A DNA stretch of 64,000 nucleotides from the NCBI GenBank assembly GCA_032622095.1, contig CP136063.1, positions 73,013,980-73,077,979 on the forward strand, written 5' to 3'. Each line of letters starts with the position of its first letter. The stretch's first letter is position 1. The notes below the pieces were generated by a model. The model was not told where the DNA came from. It saw only the letters and a program-made list of their open reading frames with translations, and ran no database searches. Origin of the DNA: Siphonodentalium dalli (taxonomy: Eukaryota; Mollusca; Scaphopoda; Gadilida; Siphonodentaliidae). Positions 10,945 to 23,106 of the stretch are shown here, piece by piece. Position numbers and translations under genes: made by a program.

Positions 10945-11409
10945 CACTGAGCCCTATGGAGATTGTAGTACTTTGGATAAATGGCGCCATTTTGCGTATT
11001 ATGATACGCGCGTACTGATATTCCTAAAAAATACTAAGTATGAAACACAGACGTAGTTTTAAACAGAATGGATGTGATCAGATGATTCTCGCTGGGTAGA
11101 GTTGCGATCAAAATTTAACACTTAACCCTATGGAGAATTTCGTGTTATGCTCAAACGTTGATTGTAATATCACTTACTGGCAATCGTGCGCAACTATATA
11201 TGTAGACTAACACTAGTATTTGACCCACTGTAACTATCCGTGATTTAATAGATGCAATATATGATATAGTTATGCATCAAGATACAGTAATTGGCAAAAG
11301 TAAGTGTCGAATGGTTTTGTAAATTCGATAATATGCAGCCTGTTGAATCAAAAGAAAATATTCACAACAAGACTGTTCACGATGTGATGACATATTATAT
11401 TATTGTTTT

Positions 11410-11765
11410 ATTTGATACTTGTCTGTCTTGTTGTCCACTGACTAGTTTTAAAACCACATCGTTGATCATAACGGGATGTAGTGTCACACATACACAGGTA
11501 TAGATAGTAGTTGTTCGTTGTCATTAACTCAATCGTTGTCATCGGAGTATATCCCACATGCACTGAGAGAATCTGTGTTTTCGCAGGATTTGTGCTACTG
11601 ATAAATGGACATTTCGGCTCAGCTGAGATCTTTACTACAGCGGTATAGGCTTTGCTTTCACACTTCCCACGCCAGTTACATTTGGCCAACTTCAGTACAG
11701 CGACTGAAACCCAACATTCACCATCAATATTCTGACCACAGTTAATCTCCACGCTTCGTGTATAG
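11410..11765 (-). CDS. Candidate Cys-containing exon, unrecognised
   Basis: On the minus strand a TTGATTTTACAG acceptor opens a frame after CTATACACGAAG reading SVEINCGQNIDGECWVSV, CNWRGKCESKAY and EPKCPF, with five Cys in about 55 residues, as in secreted or lectin-like domains. The frame stays open for about 115 codons, but the second half is unremarkable and the true donor is unclear. No family could be named. Confidence 0.25.
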
Positions 11766-11849
11766 CTGTAAAATCAAGTAAATTCGAATTTCAGCTAAAG
11801 TAGAGCTTAATGAGTAAAATATATATCAACCATAGTTGCATTTTCCTGT

Positions 11850-12375
11850 AAATTCCGAGTAGGTGCTTAGTAACCGTTACGAAGGAGCTATCGGGACCGG
11901 TGGCAAAGTCTCCCGATCTTATAATGATCAGTAGCCTATATGCAGAGCATGGCTGCTTAGTTTTAGACATACATGTGCCCAACTTTGAACAAAACCAGCA
12001 CCGTGTAATTAGACACTGACTAAATTAAGGCAATACCAATGAATGATTAGTACACCATTGTGGCATTTGATTAGCAACCGTTGCTAACCCTAAATAAGAC
12101 ATATGGTTCACTTTGACGGCCTGGTATATCTCAAATTTCACATTTTGGTATTTACTGCATCGGAAAGGAAACGTTGAATTACGACCCTGTCAGTTACAAT
12201 TGCAATTTCCAGTGAATGCCCGGTATTTCCCTAGACTAAGTTTCTCGATCTTATAATGATCAATGGCCCATGGGGCACTAACATGTACAGTTTCATATAT
12301 GTGTCACCATTTGAACATAACCAATACCATCCGTCTATAAACACTATCTGATTTACGGGAAAATACCACGGCCCA
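11850..12375. repeat. Diverged tandem duplication of about 330 bp
   Basis: Two blocks share GATCTTATAATGATCA, an ACATGT motif and ACCA(G/A)(C/T)ACC..., with counterparts near 11918 and 12248. Confidence 0.45.
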
Positions 12376-13067
12376 GAGTGTTGATCGTTTCAAAGCCAAT
12401 TGTATTATTGGGGAGAACGATCCATTAAGCCTAAGTCGATGGTTTGTTCACAACAGGTGGAGTCATGATACATTATGAAGGATGATGGAAGGGTCCCATC
12501 AACTATGTTCTTCGACACAGTATTGTCCCCGCACTGTGTCACTTGCATCTTACTGTGTTGTACTATATATAAGACCAAGCACATAATGCACATATATATC
12601 TTCTTATAAATAAATTATCTCTTAGAAAGTGTCCAGAGATGTCTTGCCTATTTATACTGACAATTTATTTTTATTCTTGTGGCAAAGGATTTGAGGGAGT
12701 GATTTTTTGTTATGATGACTAAGGTGTTAATTTAGTATGTGAAACATGTATCCCGGGGGATGTATCGAGTGGACGGAGAAAGTGTTTTCTTTATCATCAG
12801 ATGAACATATTTTAAACTCCCAATTTTGATAAACCCGACCCGACCAGGAATTATAGAACGATCTATATATGCCCAGCAACATTTAGCAATACATATGGAC
12901 ATGATAACATTGTTTAACATTTTGAAACAATACCACCATATCCACATGTATGGCTAAGCATATCATTGGCATAGATGAGTTGTTGTAATTGTTACATTGA
13001 TGCTGCATGGTCGGGTTTCTCCAAATTTAATAATAAAACAGAATGACCCATAAGCTACGGTGGCTGG

Positions 13068-14208
13068 TTTAGGACATGGGGAATTTTTTTTTTTTAATTC
13101 GTGGCCACGAAATACTAATTCGTGGCAACGAAATGATAATTCGTGACGAATTATAACTGATTGACCTTTGCATATATCCAGATACCTTTCCGGTATGGTA
13201 ACACTTGATGATGTTTTAGAAACAATGTGTACGATCGCAGAGAAGCTACTATAAACTCCTTATGGCGTGGGACCCGGGCTCTATGGGGATATGGACGTCC
13301 GATATAAACTAGCCCAGATATAATGGGGAAACACGGGTCATCAGGTGGCTCCAAGACAAACTGAATATGCCTTTGTTTTTACCACACTGCATCGAATGGG
13401 AATGACATTTCACTCAGCACATTGGCCGATTTAAGTCAAATAAGGGGTTTTGTAGGGTGGGCCCAAAAACAAACTTATAAATATTCACACCTTTCAACCA
13501 TACCCGATCCAAAATGGTCGCCGCTCAGAAGGGGTCAAATAGGGTACACATCATTTCTCGGTCGACCGATATAGATCAAATGAAGGGTGTTGTACGGTGG
13601 CTCGCAAAGCAAGCTAATTTTTCACACCTTCAGCCCATCCGAGCGAAAATGGTAACTGATCAGAGGGGTCCATATATGGTACCATGCATTGCCCCCCCCC
13701 CCATTTTAGGTCGAAAATATATAGTGTGTTGTAGGGTGACCCCTGATGAGACAAACTAAATATTCACCCGCTTTCACCATCCTGATCCAAAATGGCCGCC
13801 CCAGATTGGTTCAAATATGGCACCTATGCAATTTCTCGGCCCCTTAACCGTTTGATGTGGTATAATTGGTGCTGTAGGGTGGCCCCAAGATATACTGAAT
13901 GTCGTGGGTGCCCCATATGTGACCCACCCCTCAGGGCGGCGGCAACTTTGGATCGGGTTGGTGAAAGGGGTGATTACTTAATTTGTTTTACGGGCCACCC
14001 TACACCACCCTTTATATCAAATCGCCGTGGCTCATGCCAATATGGTGGACAACTACAACCAGGTCATCTCTATCCGCTTCCATTACAACAATGGGACTGA
14101 CGATCGTATATCACAATTAGTTATTTCGTGGCCACGAATTAGTTATTTCGTGGCCACGAATTAGTATTTCGTGGCCACGAAATAAAAAAAATATTCCCAT
14201 GTCCTAAA
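13068..14208. mobile_element. 1.14 kb TIR element (TTTAGGACATGGG ends) with TTCGTGGCCACGAA palindromes
   Basis: The left end TTTAGGACATGGG (13068-13080) matches CCCATGTCCTAAA (14196-14208). A poly(T)/poly(A) run and then two or three copies of the self-complementary 14-mer TTCGTGGCCACGAA flank the interior on both sides (13096-13150, 14115-14187). Inside is a satellite array (see 13400-14050). No transposase was recognised, so it is a non-autonomous DNA transposon. Confidence 0.75.
13400..14050. repeat. Satellite of 135-145 bp units, last unit inverted
   Basis: Units are recognised by AAAATGG(C/T)(C/A)(G/A)CC(C/G), a GTTGTAGGGTGG block and CCAAAATGGCCGCC, with anchors at about 13512, 13646 and 13790. 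Near 13940-14050 the same blocks (GGTGAAAGGGGTG, GGGCCACCCTACACC) run in the opposite direction. Long ORFs here follow from the stop-poor unit and are not genes. Confidence 0.75.
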
Positions 14209-15919
14209 AGTTTTGACTGACACTTACATAAATATGACTCGCAGAATTGTTTGCACACAACTCCGTATTATGCGGTACTTTGTCCTGGCAATAAACATTA
14301 ATTTTGTCAATTGATGAAAAAACAACATCAATCAATTTTATAACGACATCCTGAAACTTTAGTCATGATAAACATTACATTTGTAGAATAGTGGACATTA
14401 TCACTGAAGCACGTGATTGTGATGTGTATGGTTGGTGTGAACCACATTTTTATCAACTATTGTATCTGGTGCCCTGACTACGTTACAAGTTAATTTGGTA
14501 AAATCACATGTAGTTACGATATATTGCATGTAAGAGCCATGCATGAATGTATATGGTAGCCATTAAGTTCCATCACTGTGAACATTTGAGTAAATTGTCA
14601 AACTCTATATAGGGTCCAACGTTAGTTTTGTTCGCAACTGTAGTACACTACCCGCGGAGACTTATCTGACGACACCATTCTCAAAAATACATTTCAGAGA
14701 TATACTTGACATATGTGCATAATTTCAACTCGCACAATTCTGAAAAAGCTAATCGTGTTAGTTAATATCTGTATAATCAGGAAACGCTCTTATTTTTAAA
14801 ACCGTCCAAACAATTTGTTTCCACTAAAATGTCAGACTGGAAACAAGTAGACTCTGAAAGTAGACCGCCATATTTGATATGTTTGTTAATTTCAACTCGC
14901 ACATCCACCAGAAGATTAGTTATGAGGATTAATATTTGTATAATAAGCAAACGCACTTTAAATTCTTAAAACAGTCCAAAAAACTGTTTTCCAATGAAAT
15001 TTCAACTGGACACAGGTAAACTCTGAAAGTAGACACACTATTGATATAAATAAACCGTTCGCATGTCGGTTTAGACAATCCGAATTTGCGCGACCGTTGT
15101 TTTCGACCAAAGGAATCTGACTTGTGAAATCAGCGAGGATGGGGGTAGGGTTAGCTTTTCTGCGATATCTTTACCAAAAATCTATGTATCGAAGTTTTGT
15201 TTGTGGCATATGATCAAGATATCCTTGTAGATTGTTCATGTTCGTCTATATGTGATGTAGCTGATTTTAAGAATATACAATACCTCAATATTTGGGAAAG
15301 AAAATTGAAAATGCAGTCATAAATACAATTCATCTGATGATTTTATGATAAAATACCACATTAAGATATGTAATTAAGTAATTTGTGGCAAGATCTCTCC
15401 ATGTTTTTCGATTTCTAAGAACAAAGAAAGCCACTTACCGAACATGGTATGCGTAATAGCATGTTTTTATTATCAGGTTGACGGGGAAAATATAGAGGGG
15501 TACACAAACAAAAGCCTCACATAAACCTGTTTCCACTAAAATATCAAGCTGGAAACAGGTAGATTCTGAAAATAGACACACTGGTGGTATAGAAACTGTT
15601 CTCATATCGCTTTTAACATTCCGAAAACGCGCGACCACTTTTTTCGACATAAGGAATCCGACTATATGGGAGTGTTTCCTTTGAAATAGGGGAGGCGTTT
15701 ATGCTCGGGCGTGTGTCACTCAATATCCATGTGCAGTTTATACAGGATAATATCAATGGAATTCGGGGATATTAGTACGTATGAGATAACTTCTAACAAA
15801 GTGTATGCCAGTGTGATGGATGATTTCTTGCTATATAGGATTTTGTTGCGATTCGCTGGTTCGGATGTGGCTTTGGCGACTGATAACATGGAGGGATCGG
15901 ACAGATCAGTTTGACACTT
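14209..15919. repeat. Interior of the 7.2 kb element with three diverged repeat blocks
   Basis: Blocks at about 14818, 14988 and 15529 share GTTTCCACTAAAAT, AACTGGAAACAGGTAGA and, in the last two, CGCGCGACC followed by TTTCGAC and AAGGAATC. No convincing coding sequence was found. Confidence 0.5.
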
Positions 15920-17075
15920 TAGGCACGAACATAACTTTTGGAACGTATTCCTTATTCGCAGTAATGTCTTTTCGGTCAGTTTGACGCATGGGTTGGTGGC
16001 CCGCCAAAATACCCATTATAAACACCCAGCCATCACCGGGGGGAGGCTACCACGTTGAGGGGGAGAACATGGAGTATGGACCATTTTCGAGAACTGTAAG
16101 GATTTCGGCCAATTTGATGGTATGGGTGGGTGGTCCGCCCCAAATAACCCATAAAAACACCCCACCCTCACATCCGGGTGTACAACCGGGGTAAACATTG
16201 GATATGGACCACTTTCTAGACCGGTAAGGATTTCGGCTAATTTGACGGCATGGGTGTGTGGCCCGCCCAAATGCCCCACAGAAACAGTCCACCCCTCAAC
16301 ACGGGGAACCATAACAAGGGGTGAAAATGGGGTATGGACCATTTTCGAGAACGGTAAGGATTCCGGTCAATTTGACGACAGGAGTGGGTAGCCCGCTCCA
16401 AATACCCAATAGAAACACCCCTCGTCCCTGGGGTATGGACCATTTTATTTCTTATTTCAAAAATGTTTCTTTCGGTCAACTTTATGGCATGGGTGGATGG
16501 CCCGACCGAATACCCCCTATAAACACCCTCACCCGGGAGTACCACCCGAGGGGCTGAAAATGGGGTATGAACCATTTTCGAGAACGGTGGGTGCCCCCTT
16601 CCCACATGCCCCCCATATAAACACCCCAACCCGCACCCCGGGATTCATACCACATTTTCACCGCTCGGGTGTTATCACCCATCGTGAGGGTGGGGTGGTG
16701 GTGTTTCTTGGGCTAATTGAGGGCGGGCCACCATCAATGCCGTCAAATTGGCCGAAATCCTTATCGTTCTCGAAGACGGTCCATACCCCATTCCAACACC
16801 GGGTGAGGAGTGGGGGTGTTTATATGAGGTATTTGTGGCGGGCCACACACACATGCTATAAAATTGACCGACAGAGACATTTTTTTGCGAATAAGGAATA
16901 AAATCGTCCATACCTCATTTTCACCACAGCAGGGTGGTACCCTCCTGGGACGAGGCCACCCACACATACCATCAAATTGGCCGAAATCCTTACCGTTCTC
17001 GATAATGGTCCATGGGGTGAGGGCTGGGGGTTCTATGGTGTATTTTGGTCGGGTCACCCACACCTATGCCATCAT
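15920..17075. repeat. Minisatellite array of 115-125 bp units that reverses direction near 16650
   Basis: Forward units carry GGACCATTTTCGAGAACGG, TAAGGATTTCGGCCAATTTG and GGGTGG(C/T)CCGCC, at about 15980, 16090, 16210, 16340, 16440 and 16570. From about 16700 the same motifs appear reverse-complemented (GCCGTCAAATTGGCCGAAA, CGTTCTCGA) at about 16720, 16850 and 16960. Two unit types are mixed, one with CTTATTTCAAAAATG. The many overlapping ORFs on both strands are products of this repeat. Confidence 0.85.
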
Positions 17076-17346
17076 GAGACCGTGCATTCGTCGTGATTTA
17101 TCAAAGCGCACAGGTTATTCGCCTGATTAGATTAGATAGCGGCAACCGGTCGCGTGACCGGACAATGCATTGATACGTAGCCATAATAAACAGACAGACC
17201 ACGCCTCCTATTCTTGAAATTGAACAATTGTGGCCCACGGGTAACGCAATCAACGAAATCCATTTCGTCCCCGCGGTTTTACTTCTAAAACCAGTTTAAA
17301 CTGATAGTTTAAACTAGGTTTAAACTGGAAATGCCGATTCGGACCT

Positions 17347-18183
17347 TCATGTCTACTCAACATATCCTCGCGCAAATACGCACATAATAAACCTATATAT
17401 GAAATAGGTACATAATGTGATTATTTGATTCTGAAATAAGCAGATAATGGACTCATGGCCGTTGTTTCGTTTTATAGCGCGGGCCACAATGAAAACATAT
17501 GTTAAAGTTCGTTCACCTGAAAAGCCGTGAGTTGGCTTATTTGTGTCATTGTCCGCACATAACCAATCTGCTTAGAATCGCCTCTGTGTAAGTCGATAAT
17601 GTGATTAAAATGCTCCTATTTGCAGCACATTATAGACTCAAAATGAGGCTATTCTAAGCAGATTATCCTAAATCAAGTTATATTATAAGCAGAATTTTTT
17701 TTTTCGGGAGAACAGACTGGTCTACTAGTTTGGTGTCAGTCCCAGGTGGACGCCATAGCTCCGTCAACGTCGCCGAATCGCGATCGCTTTCTTTAAATTT
17801 TTTACTAAAGCGAGCTTCATTAAATGGCTGGTATCTAACTTATTCGGGATGAAGCTTAATGTTTTGTTTTTTCACTTCTGTAGTCTTATGATGCGTATTC
17901 ACATATATTAGTAAAAGAATAAGAAACTAGAGAGCATTTGTGTTTCTCAGTTGCCTGATGTTAAGCTATTGCGTTCGCTTTCAAATAGTGGTTTAAACTC
18001 AGATGTTTCCGTATACCTGGTTAGAACTGGAGATGACCAATCCGGCCATGATGTCAATTTTGGTGGATGATTTGCTACGCTACGCATGCATGTGCACAGA
18101 ATGGCATATTTGGTTTAAGAAATATTATACATGATAAATACGGGATCTATATGTTCGATTTATTGTTCCAATACATCTTTCAG
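17347..18183. other. End of the receptor intron; dispersed repeat and non-coding sequence
   Basis: 17355-17500 is a copy of the dispersed repeat also seen at 4310-4460 and 21960-22160. The rest holds no supportable gene. The intron ends at the acceptor ATCTTTCAG|C. Confidence 0.55.
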
Positions 18184-18514
18184 CATAATGTCCATGCAAG
18201 AGTCTGGTTTAATTCAGCGCTGGATCAAAAAGTGGTTACCTTCGAACGATAAATGTCTTAAAGCAGAAACAAGTGGGGCCACGACCTTAGTGATGAACAG
18301 CGTGGCTGGACCATTTCTAATATACGGTGGAACAGCCATAGTCGCAGTTATTTGCCTGATGCTGGAAATCGCTTTGATTCGACACTATTGCTCTGCCTTG
18401 ACTAGAAGACACGCTGACGATAACACACATACCGGAATAGAGATGAGCACCAGTATCACAGACATGGAATTACACTCAGTCGATGTGGATTCTGACAAAA
18501 CGACGAAGCTCTGA
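18184..18514 (+). CDS. Ionotropic glutamate receptor-type subunit, terminal exon: end of S2, M4, C-terminal tail
   Basis: The first base completes the Asn codon opened at 3776, giving LFNRNIMSMQESGLIQRW across a 14.4 kb intron. IMSMQESGLIQRWIKKW is the classic end of S2 (helices J/K). A conserved Cys in NDKCLK presumably pairs with the Cys of the previous exon, as in other iGluRs. M4 is about VAGPFLIYGGTAIVAVICLM. The 43-residue cytoplasmic tail is Ser/Thr/Asp-rich and ends TTKL, compatible with a class I PDZ ligand (inference). TGA stop at 18512-18514. Exon starts upstream of 18184 in this frame are intronic. Confidence 0.92.
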
Positions 18515-18804
18515 GCGGCATTCGGATGTTTCCGTCAAAAAACCGAGAAACAAAGTGACTCATTTTTGGTAGCGCTATAGATGCAATTTATTATGGAATA
18601 TTATGAACATGACATTGTTTACTAGCCAGTTTTGGAAACCAGTTTTATTCATCATTTCAGCCACCACGTTGGGTGGTACAACGAGAAGGCGTAATGCATT
18701 TACATAAAACAAATAAGCAAAGCCACAGTTCCAACAGTTGCGTTTGTGCTAGCAGTAACATATATGCATAATATATGCAATGCATCCAATAACAGTTATA
18801 AAAT

Positions 18805-19004
18805 AATAAAATACACATATAAATTTACTTAGCCTACGTACTGTCGTGTATATGCAGATATACGACAATGCGACATTAACTCGAATACAGTACTCTTTTT
18901 TTTAGAGATAACCTTATAAATATGATTACTTTTCAAAAGACTCAAATTTCTAAATGGAAGGAAACCGTGCCATATATTTCTGTTATGGTTCTCCCAGTAA
19001 TAAA
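18805..19004 (+). promoter_or_regulatory. Candidate poly(A) signals of the receptor gene
   Basis: AATAAA occurs at 18805-18810 and again at 18999-19004, 290 and 485 bp after the stop codon. Either could end the 3' UTR; the cleavage site cannot be told from sequence. Confidence 0.45.
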
Positions 19005-19040
19005 TGAGAAATTAATTGTAATTTCAGTGTGTTTTATTTA

Positions 19041-19211
19041 GGTAATAACGGTTTTGTGTGTTGTAATTTCGGAAAGTATACACGCAAATATACTGTGGCA
19101 ACTTTAGTTAATGGGCGACGCCTGAAACTGAGCCCATTAACTGGTATTTGCCACAGAAAATATCGCCCTGTATCTTTCCGAAATCACAAAACACCACACT
19201 GTTATCCCCAT
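19041..19211. mobile_element. Palindromic MITE
   Basis: An imperfect 170 bp inverted repeat: TTTTGTGTGTTGTAATTTCG and GGAAAG at the left are answered by CTTTCCGAAATCACAAAAC at the right, and the inner GTTAATGGGC and GCCCATTAAC close the stem around 19123. No coding capacity. Confidence 0.75.
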
Positions 19212-20964
19212 TCTAATTCTCTTCAAATTTATTTCGGCACACCTCTTATTTGAAGGAATTTGTTTTCCAATTTCATGCAGGGTACCCACCCACGTTTTAC
19301 CTAAATATCTGTAGTCTCACACCATTTAGGCTTGGTATTTGTTTCAGTTATAAAGTCTGAGAACAGATAAGAATCGTATAAACCTGCAGCACCCATTGTT
19401 ATCCTGTTTGTTTTTGTTTAACAATTGATTCATGACTTGTAAACAAGTTATATGAACATTTTACCATATTTCCAATGCTTGTCTGTAATCACTTTAAATA
19501 CAACTATATCGAAAATAGAAAATACAAATTTATGCAAAACATTTATGCTAAAGAGTAATGGACCCACACGATAGTATACCATCTGACAACATGGCGTTTA
19601 ACATATTGATCAGCATTCATATGGCTTTGATGTGAAATTGTGTAAAAAAAATAAAAATAAATTAAACTAAAAACTCAAACAAAAATCTGGATGTGGCTTT
19701 AAATAGCATTCCATACTTTCTAGTATGATGGGATTTCCATGTTTTGCCTCCTATGCTGTCTGAGCAGGTCTAAGGGTGGATAAACACATGCATGTAATCT
19801 ATGTAATTATCGTGTATTTGGCGTTTTACATGGATCATACAGACAATGCAATATGTGTCCACTGACAACCCAATCATTGCCGACGTGTTGACCGCACTTG
19901 GTTCTAGTTCCAATTAAGTCGGATTATAGATAAACCGCTATCTTAGACCGAGTCGCCAGGCCACTTAAAATATTTGTTCGTAGGATAACCCATATGGTGG
20001 ACGTTCTATTTAAATAATTACCAATCCTCTCTTGATATTCGTAGCAGTGGTGGATCAGGATTTCCACCAAATTGGGGCTATATGTGATCCCGAAAGCTAC
20101 CAGGCGGTGTGGCTAACTATGCGCTATTCAACTAAAACATATTATATTGTACCTTTTCCCCCAGTTTATTCCGACCGATGCATTCAACTAAGTCCCTTAG
20201 CGATTTGAAGCTTTCGCGACCCCACGCCAAACAAGCATCATGGTCGAAATTGTTCAATATCAAGCCTGTATATTCCAGACGTGTCCCTTCTGTTTTTTGT
20301 ACATTAATAAAATGCCTGATATCACATAGACTTGGCTAATTTCCGCATCCGTAAGAGAAGACATGTTTTGGATTGGCCTTAAATGTCCTGACAGCAGACA
20401 GTTTTACTTCGCTTATCACTACTCACTTGTCTGGCATGTTAATATTGAACCTCTTGAGCGCAGGTGACTAATGTTGTCAATTATTGGTGTGGCCATGTAA
20501 AATACATGTATTTTACATACAGACATTACATGAATGTGTGTATCCACCCTAATGAGTAAACATTAATGATATAAATGAATAGGTTTATTCATTTGTATTT
20601 ACTTTCATCATGGGTGTCATAACTGTCCATTTTCATCTTGAACCAGTGGCGTTGGTACTTGACAATGTGATCTGATGCAAAAGACGAAATTGTGAGTGTT
20701 AGTTTGTAACCGGTATTTATGAAAAAGCATTATGCCTATATCAACACTAACTACCCCCCCCCTAAGCCCTGCCATAAGTGTCATACATACCATAACAATG
20801 ATGCTGAACACTTTGAGGCAATTATATTGCAGAAATGTTGTAAGAGGGAAAAACTGTGACCACTTGGAAAAAGGTGACTTTTTTCGCGGCTGAACCACCC
20901 ACCCACCCCGGCCTACTGTATGGAAAAAAGTGAATGACCCCCCCCCCCCCCTGGCCATGCTGAA
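19212..20964. other. Intergenic, nothing recognised
   Basis: AT-rich sequence with short C-runs near 20755 and 20939-20952 and a small ATGTAAAATACATGTATTTT palindrome near 20497. No supportable gene. Confidence 0.5.
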
Positions 20965-21787
20965 AACCAAAACGGTTCCCAGGTTTTGAACTGGTTGAAT
21001 GTTATGGGAATTTATCGGCGTAGCCAGAGTACAGCTTTGATGCATGATCTACGTCAAAATCAGTTATCAAATTTGACTCATAGCAATATAAGATTAGGAT
21101 TGCAAACTATGTGTATAGCATATCTGGTCATGTAGTAGCATCGTTTTGGTATCAAAATTAAAACTTTGAACCTTTCAAATAAATTCGTAGTAAACACCAG
21201 TATTTCTGATTGCCACACGCCAGAAAACAAGAAGATAGTTGTAACAATCATAGATTTAGGAACATGTCCATATCTGAGCAAAGCTCGAGTGCGAATGAAT
21301 CAACTATGACAACACCAGTCGCCACTTAGACATGCCCTCACTCGAGATTATTTACAGCTCCACCCTTTGACTGATTGTCTGATAATTCTAAACCGCGAAT
21401 AAGAAAAGACGGACTCGTCATCTCAAGTTTATCTGGACCGCCGAATTATATGGTTTACTTGCCGGTTTAAGCTTATACAACGCAAAAACAATATTAAAAT
21501 TGACAAAAACTTATCCCTATATGTGTGACTGCTGTCGTAATTATTGATTTTCGCAATCAATAAAAGGAGGTTGTCCGCATTAGGAAAGTACGTTTAATTA
21601 TCTGGACGATACAGAGAGACTATTGCTAAACCACTGGTCTAGCTAGACCAGGTTTAAACCAGAGATAACGAATGTGTCACTTTTACCTGCGGTCTCTGGT
21701 TTAAACCACGGATGTTGCTGACTCACGGTGGTTTAAACCTAGAGGTTTACGTAGACCATGTTTAAACCTGAGATGATGAATTCGGCC
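20965..21787 (-). mobile_element. TTTAAACC-rich TIR element, copy 1 (one end preserved)
   Basis: The right end GATGATGAATTCGGCC, preceded by several GGTTTAAACC blocks, and the interior (GGACCGCCGAATTA, GATTTTCGCAATCAATAAAA, CAGCTCCACCCTTTGA) match copies 2 and 3. The left end cannot be found, so the copy is truncated. No transposase gene. Confidence 0.75.
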
Positions 21788-21959
21788 AATATATTCACGC
21801 ACTTTATAATGTGGTTTCACTATGGCCCACGCTATTCAACGGAATAACGGGTATACGCTCATTATGGACTCATTTCAGAATCGATATGTTTTCCAGCCCC
21901 ATTTACGTTCATTCAGAGCGTATTTCAAATTAATATGACGCAAACATGGGCGTATTTGG

Positions 21960-22160
21960 ATATTTTAAATGCGTTCAACATGAACCTATTTGTGAGAGGG
22001 TATGTTGCGTTATTTGATCCACTTATACTACTCCCCGCGGGATTTAATGAACCTCAATCAATTTACCAGAGGTCGCCCTTCATGTTTTCACTGTGGTCCG
22101 CGCCATAAAAAGAAAACAAACTGGCATAACACGGGCATAAGTCAACTGTGGTCTTATTTC
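21960..22160. repeat. Dispersed repeat with ACTACTCCCCGYSG and GTGGTCCGCGCC blocks
   Basis: CCTATTTGTGAGAGGGTATG, ATACTACTCCCCG, CATTTAAT-like and CACTGTGGTCCGCGCC also occur, in related order, at 24815-24990 and (split by an insertion) 33530-33588 plus 35530-35640. Diverged forms lie at 4310 and 17355. Confidence 0.6.
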
Positions 22161-22442
22161 TTTCACGTGAACGACGTCAACTTGCGAAGTTGAAACATTG
22201 GTATATACTTCAGGAATTTTATGTAATAATTTATCTCTAATATGTTAAATCCTCACGTCATTTTGGTATCCTTTGTAACAAGGATCTGAATGTCGCTGGG
22301 TCTGTAGTTAGTAAAACCTTTTTCTAGGTTTGAGAGTAAGACTCTGTAATGTTAAGAAATTCAAATGGTTATTTGATAATAAACAGGCATTATAAGTCAA
22401 ATACGATGTAATGGCACATCGCTGAAGGCTTCACGTATATAG

Positions 22443-22739
22443 TTTATCTCGTCTATCGCATACATGGGAATGATCACTATGCTGGATGTATTCTGTATAT
22501 ATGTATCGGAAGCCGCTTCGCTTTACGGGTTATGCATGTCCATACGGATGTCCAACATATTTCATCAAATTAAACCGATAGACAAGTTAAAACGAGTGTC
22601 CACAACATTAAGACTAAGTTTTGTAGACCCAGAGAGTGTCTGGAAAATGTGGGAAAGTCTAATTTCTGCTCCATTTCAGCCTGGGGGCAAGAATTGTATT
22701 GATAGAAGGCTTACCGCGAAAAAAGCTGACCAAATGAAT
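22443..22739 (+). CDS. Candidate exon of an unrecognised gene (exon 1 of a pair)
   Basis: The open frame of 99 codons lies between ATATAG and AATGAAT|GTAAGC, phase 0 at both ends. It begins FISSIAYMGMITMLDV and ends AKKADQMN. The first 30 residues are hydrophobic; the rest is mixed with conserved-looking Trp (VWKMWESLISAPF). It can be joined in phase to 22861-23106. No known domain was identified. The next receptor-like gene of a tandem pair is one possibility, but no iGluR motif is visible. Confidence 0.3.
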
Positions 22740-22860
22740 GTAAGCATGTGCGGCAGCTAATAAACACATCAAAATAAGAAAGTCCCCCTAATATAATATG
22801 TAATATTTTCGGAGATATTGGGGGGATATTTATGAAACTTTTCACAAATGCTTATTGGAG

Positions 22861-23106
22861 CTACAGACAAAACACATGCGAAGGACAGCGAAGTGCGTGG
22901 TGTTACGACTGACTGAGCATCGATTGAATGGGAGTGGGGTAGATTTGAAAAATGACAAAACAGATAACAATGAGATTTTATTCAATGAATCAATATTGCG
23001 TGTAGCCAACGTGTCGCTGGATAACCGACTGGCATCGGGAATTCGGGATAGCATGCTGTTGCTCTCTTCAGTTGGTCTCATTCAGATTCCCATTAACAGG
23101 GATGAG
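22861..23106 (+). CDS. Candidate exon of an unrecognised gene (exon 2 of a pair)
   Basis: An 82-codon frame between TATTGGAG and GATGAG|GTCAGT, phase 0 at both ends. It reads LQTKHMRRTAKCVVLRLTE, a Lys/Asp/Asn stretch, SILRVANVSLDNRLASGI and SVGLIQIPINRDE. Amphipathic spacing and lack of repeats make it protein-like. The downstream continuation would fall into the region where segmental copy A begins, so the gene may have been cut by the duplication. Confidence 0.3.

Larger units (their letters stand above)
10168..17346. mobile_element. Putative 7.2 kb element bounded by AGGTCCGAATYGGCAT inverted repeats
   Basis: The left end AGGTCCGAATTGGCAT (10168-10183) is matched by ATGCCGATTCGGACCT (17331-17346), with one mismatch in 16. 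Both ends lead inward into GTTTAAACTAGG/CTAGGTTTTA repeats. The design (GG(T/C)C start, subterminal TTTAAAC repeats) resembles the smaller TIR elements at 33589 and 60834. No target-site duplication was recognised and no transposase was identified. The interior holds another TIR element and two satellite arrays, so it may be composite. Confidence 0.45.

Noticed and set aside
13514-14100. Plus-strand ORFs of 81 and 102 codons
   Set aside because: Products of the stop-poor 140 bp satellite.
15988-17130. Dense overlapping ORFs on both strands up to 134 codons
   Set aside because: They follow the GC-rich 120 bp satellite unit and change with its direction; no domain or codon bias is seen.
18131-18183. 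Use of the ATG at 18131 as a start of a separate small protein
   Set aside because: The acceptor at 18182-18183 joins in exact phase with 3776; the preceding codons are intronic.
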